A stretch of 8,114 nt of DNA from Nitrospirae bacterium GWC2_56_14 (lineage in GTDB: Bacteria > Nitrospirota > UBA9217). Made by a program: the position numbers and the translations under genes. Below, piece after piece: positions 5,838 through 8,114 of this stretch. The stretch lies in contig MHDY01000023.1 of NCBI GenBank assembly GCA_001803705.1, positions 1-8,114 on the forward strand, given 5' to 3'. The number at the start of each line of letters is the position of its first letter. Position 1 is the first letter of the stretch. The notes beneath the pieces were generated by a model. The model saw only the letters and a program-made list of their open reading frames with translations, ran no database searches and was not told the DNA's origin.

Positions 5838-7274
5838 TTAGCGTCTCTTTTTCGACTCCAGGCTCGTCGCCTCGCCCACCCGGTGGATCTTCATCATGTT
5901 CGTGCTTCCGGCAACGCCGATGGGCACGCCGGCTGTGATGATGATGAGGTCATGTTTTTTTGCCAGCCTCTTCTTGAGCATGATCTCTTCCACGCTCGTG
6001 ATCATGTCGTCCGTGGTCTTCTTTGCCTTCAGAATGACCGGCGTGACCCCCCAGTAGAGTGAGACTTTCCTGGCCACCTGCTCGAAGGGCGTCGGCGCTA
6101 TGATGGGCATGCGCGGACGGTGTTTCGAGACCAGGAGCGCGGTGGATCCGGACTGGGTAAAGGGCACGATGGCCTGCGCCTGCTGCTCCTCGCCTGCGCG
6201 ACAGGCGGCATGGGCGACGCTTTCACCCAGGCCGGCCACGTCATCGTCGGGAGGCCAGGGGTTGACCGAGGTCTCGGCCTGCAGCGCGATGCGTGTCATG
6301 AATTCCACGGTCTGGACCGGGTAGTTGCCGACCGCGGTCTCACCGGACAGCATGACGCAGTCCGTGCCGTCCAGGATGGCGTTGGCCACATCCGAGGTCT
6401 CGGCGCGCGTCGGCTGGGGGTTCTCGATCATGCTTTCGAGCATCTGCGTCGCCGTGATCACCGGCGTTTCAGCCCAGTGGCAGGCTTCGATGATCATTTT
6501 CTGGAGCAGCGGCACTTTTTCGGGCGACATCTCCACGCCCAGGTCGCCGCGGGCGACCATAATGCCGTCGGACTCGCAGATGATCTCGTCGAGGTTCAGG
6601 ATCGCCTCGGGCTTCTCGATCTTCGCGATGATCGGGATGTCAGTTTTGAGAGAATGGATGAAGAGGCGGGTCTGTGCGATGTCCATTGCCGTGCGCACAA
6701 AGGAGAGGGCGATATAATCCACGCCCTGTTTGACGCCGAACCGGAGGTCGTCTTTGTCCTTGTTCGAGAGCGAAGGAAGGGAGAGTTTCACTCCCGGAAG
6801 ATTGACGCCCTTGTGGCTCTTGAGCACGCCGCCGCGGATGATCTTGCAGGAGAGCGCATGGCTGGTCTTTTTGACGACCCGAAGCTCCAGCCTGCCGTCA
6901 TCGAGGAGCACGGTGTCGCCGATCTTCAGGTCCTTGGTGAGCCGGGGATAGGTCACGGACACCTGCTCGCTCGTGCCGACGATCTTCCTGGTCAAGAGCA
7001 TGATGGTGCTGTTGCGTTTCAGCACTGCAGCGTCGTTCTTGATCGCGCCGACGCGCAGTTTCGGGCCCTGCAGGTCCAGGATGATCGCTATATGTTTTCC
7101 CACTTTGGCAGCTTCGCTGCGGATGAGGCTGATGCGTTTGATATGGTCTGCGCGCTCGCCGTGGGAGAAGTTCAGCCGCGCCGCGTCCATGCCTGCGCGG
7201 ATGAGCCTGGCGATGATCGCAGGGGAGCTGGATGCCGGGCCGATGGTGGCGATGATCTTGGTGCGTTTGGGCAT
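5838..7274 (-). CDS. pyk: Pyruvate kinase
   Basis: A cytoplasmic glycolytic enzyme of 478 residues, the usual bacterial length, that makes pyruvate and ATP from phosphoenolpyruvate and ADP. RLNFSHG (33-39) carries the substrate-contacting R33, N35 and S37. The B domain runs from about 72 to 170. The signature IAKIEKPEA (216-224) has the catalytic lysine K218 and metal ligand E220, and ARGDLGVE (241-248) has metal ligand D244. TATQMLESM and NPQPTRAETSDVANAILDG (274-303) complete the active site. The C-terminal domain has an FTQSGSTA loop (372-379), the position where family members bind phosphorylated effectors, and ends with STNMMKIHRVG plus a basic tail. There is no extra C-terminal PEP-utiliser domain. 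ATG at 7274 is preceded by GAGG at a 5-base spacing. The flanking spacers are full of repeats, so it is probably a single-gene unit. The allosteric effector cannot be told from sequence alone. Confidence 0.97.
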   Translation of the reverse strand: MPKRTKIIATIGPASSSPAIIARLIRAGMDAARLNFSHGERADHIKRISLIRSEAAKVGKHIAIILDLQGPKLRVGAIKNDAAVLKRNSTIMLLTRKIVGTSEQVSVTYPRLTKDLKIGDTVLLDDGRLELRVVKKTSHALSCKIIRGGVLKSHKGVNLPGVKLSLPSLSNKDKDDLRFGVKQGVDYIALSFVRTAMDIAQTRLFIHSLKTDIPIIAKIEKPEAILNLDEIICESDGIMVARGDLGVEMSPEKVPLLQKMIIEACHWAETPVITATQMLESMIENPQPTRAETSDVANAILDGTDCVMLSGETAVGNYPVQTVEFMTRIALQAETSVNPWPPDDDVAGLGESVAHAACRAGEEQQAQAIVPFTQSGSTALLVSKHRPRMPIIAPTPFEQVARKVSLYWGVTPVILKAKKTTDDMITSVEEIMLKKRLAKKHDLIIITAGVPIGVAGSTNMMKIHRVGEATSLESKKRR

Positions 7275-7285
7275 TAGTACCTCAA

Positions 7286-7317
7286 GGAGTCAGGAGCCGG
7301 TAGTCAGGAGTCAGGAG
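7286..7317. repeat. GTCAGGAG short repeats upstream of pyruvate kinase
   Basis: GTCAGGAG occurs at 7289-7296, 7303-7310 and 7310-7317, the last two sharing one base. The tract sits 12 to 43 bases upstream of the pyruvate kinase start, in its leader or promoter region. Low-complexity tracts of this kind are common in intergenic DNA of some anaerobes; no function is evident. Confidence 0.7.
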
Positions 7318-7450
7318 AACCACAGTACGAAATGAATCGTTTTTTTTGACACTGATTTTCACTGATTTATTATGATCTATCTGTGGAAATCATAAGTCAT
7401 CCTGTCTTTTCAGTGTCAAAGTATTTCGTTTTCTCTGTGTCTCTGTGGTT
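7318..7450. repeat. Palindromic, MITE-like intergenic element
   Basis: Four nested inverted pairs define the element: AACCACAG (7318-7325) with CTGTGGTT (7443-7450); ACGAAAT (7327-7333) with ATTTCGT (7423-7429); TTTGACACTGA (7345-7355) with TCAGTGTCAAA (7410-7420); and TTATGAT (7370-7376) with ATCATAA (7389-7395). It fills most of the 200-base spacer between the DUF362 gene and pyruvate kinase and encodes nothing recognisable. Nested order and near-symmetric spacing suggest a non-autonomous mobile or dispersed repeat. No clear target-site duplication was identified. Confidence 0.72.
7389..7419 (-). promoter_or_regulatory. Candidate pyruvate kinase promoter inside the palindromic element
   Basis: On the - strand a perfect TTGACA (7419 to 7414) and TATGAT (7394 to 7389, five of six) are 19 bases apart, longer than ideal. 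The start would fall near 7382, giving a leader of about 108 bases. Because the element is palindromic, the + strand carries its own TTGACA (7346-7351) with TATTAT (7368-7373) at 16 bases, although no + strand gene follows within the window. The boxes may be by-products of the repeat. Confidence 0.3.
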
Positions 7451-7474
7451 AAGCTGTATTTAGCCGTTATTATA

Positions 7475-8114
7475 TCACGGTTCAATGCTCACCAGCGTAT
7501 ACTTCTTCGCTCCCAGCCCCAGCTTCTCCGCTTCGTCGATCTGGATCTGCATTGGCCGCGGATTGAGCTTGAACATGATGTCTTCGCCGGGTTTTATGCC
7601 TGCGTCGTCCGCTGCCGACTGGGGCAGGGGAGGGGCGGCTTTGAGCATATCAAGAGAGGCCTGTTCGATGGCCACGATATCGTCGGAGATCATGATGCCC
7701 TGGTCCTGGATCATGGGCACGTCGGCCACCGGCATGCAGTCGCACTCGGGCTGGATCTCGTACAGGAAGTTGACGTAGATTACCTTGTCTTTTTTAAAGG
7801 TCGAAAGGACCGCTGCTGCGGCCTCAGCAAGGCCTTTCTGGAAGGTCACATCGTCCTGCGGCAGGGTGAGCGCGCCTTCCTGGCAGACCCGGCTGCACCT
7901 GCCGCAATGCCAGCAGGTGTTCTTGTCCACCGTGAATGCGCCTTCTTTAAAATCGATGGCGTTCAAGGGGCAGATGCTTTTGCACTGTTCGCAGAAGGTG
8001 CAGAGCTCCTGGTTCCATTGCAGGTTCGATTCCCCGTGGCAGTGCATGGAGCCGCGCCCTTTTTTCCATCCATGGTCCCGGTGTCGCGAGCTGACGCAGC
8101 CCATTGCCAGGTTC
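7475..8114 (-). CDS. DUF362-family protein with embedded two-cluster ferredoxin domain (5' end outside window)
   Basis: The last 212 residues are present and the frame stays open through the right edge, so the ATG at 8104 is probably internal. KGRGSMH and the preceding NLAMGC segment resemble the DUF362 core. A bacterial ferredoxin domain follows, with C38-x2-C41-x2-C44-x3-C48-P and C67-x2-C70-x2-C73-x3-C77 (fragment numbering), enough for two [4Fe-4S] clusters. In the second the usual proline after the last cysteine is glutamine. After it come VNFLYEIQPECDC and ISDDIVAIEQASLDM, typical of the DUF362 C-terminal half, so the ferredoxin is set within the DUF362 region rather than attached at an end. 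The family is widespread in anaerobes and its biochemical role is unsettled; an electron-transfer function is inferred. No terminator was seen after its stop. Confidence 0.88.
   Translation of the reverse strand, partial: NLAMGCVSSRHRDHGWKKGRGSMHCHGESNLQWNQELCTFCEQCKSICPLNAIDFKEGAFTVDKNTCWHCGRCSRVCQEGALTLPQDDVTFQKGLAEAAAAVLSTFKKDKVIYVNFLYEIQPECDCMPVADVPMIQDQGIMISDDIVAIEQASLDMLKAAPPLPQSAADDAGIKPGEDIMFKLNPRPMQIQIDEAEKLGLGAKKYTLVSIEP

Noticed and set aside
5619..6062. Open frame over the CGCAAAG element, 147 codons on the + strand
   Set aside because: It is built from the repeat itself plus the antisense of the pyruvate kinase 3' end, with no ribosome site and no motif.
6120..7277. 385-codon + strand open frame antisense to pyruvate kinase
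   Set aside because: It is a mirror frame of a complete, motif-rich pyruvate kinase, and its H/D/G/V-rich translation is typical of shadow frames.

Overview
The window looks like chromosomal DNA of an anaerobic, moderately high-GC bacterium. The evidence is an oxygen-defence rubrerythrin, a cytoplasmic molybdenum/tungsten formate dehydrogenase wired to iron-sulfur and flavin modules, and a DUF362 ferredoxin protein. Gene content and the style of the intergenic repeats would fit a Nitrospirota or Desulfobacterota-type anaerobe, often known only from metagenomes. That placement is an impression, not a result. No rRNA, tRNA, CRISPR array, transposase or phage gene was seen.

Layout. The left end (1-944) lies on the + strand: the C-terminal three quarters of a rubrerythrin, a Rho-independent terminator, a good sigma70-type promoter, and a small zinc-ribbon protein of unknown role. 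Everything from 963 to the right end lies on the - strand. In transcription order from the right these are a DUF362/ferredoxin protein running off the window, a roughly 190 bp repeat-rich spacer, pyruvate kinase, a spacer holding a CGCAAAG inverted-repeat element, a two-CBS-domain protein with its own terminator, and then a three-gene operon. The operon encodes a formate dehydrogenase catalytic subunit, a protein with two [4Fe-4S] clusters (HydB/AsrA-like), and an FAD/NAD(P)/[2Fe-2S] reductase (HydG/AsrB/PyrK-like).

How it works together (inference). The operon reads as a soluble formate:NAD(P)+ oxidoreductase. The catalytic subunit takes electrons from formate, the beta-like subunit relays them through iron-sulfur clusters, and the gamma-like flavoprotein passes them to NAD(P)+, or the reverse for CO2 reduction. 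The wiring is the one found in archaeal and bacterial sulfhydrogenases and AsrAB, with a formate dehydrogenase in place of the hydrogenase or sulfite reductase. Its promoter sits directly behind the CBS-gene terminator and so close to the start codon that the mRNA should be almost or entirely leaderless. Pyruvate kinase and the CBS protein are probably separate units.

The most unusual non-coding features are two complex inverted-repeat elements (about 5690-5827 and 7318-7450). One has an interleaved arm order that could give mutually exclusive hairpins. The other carries promoter-like boxes on both strands upstream of pyruvate kinase.
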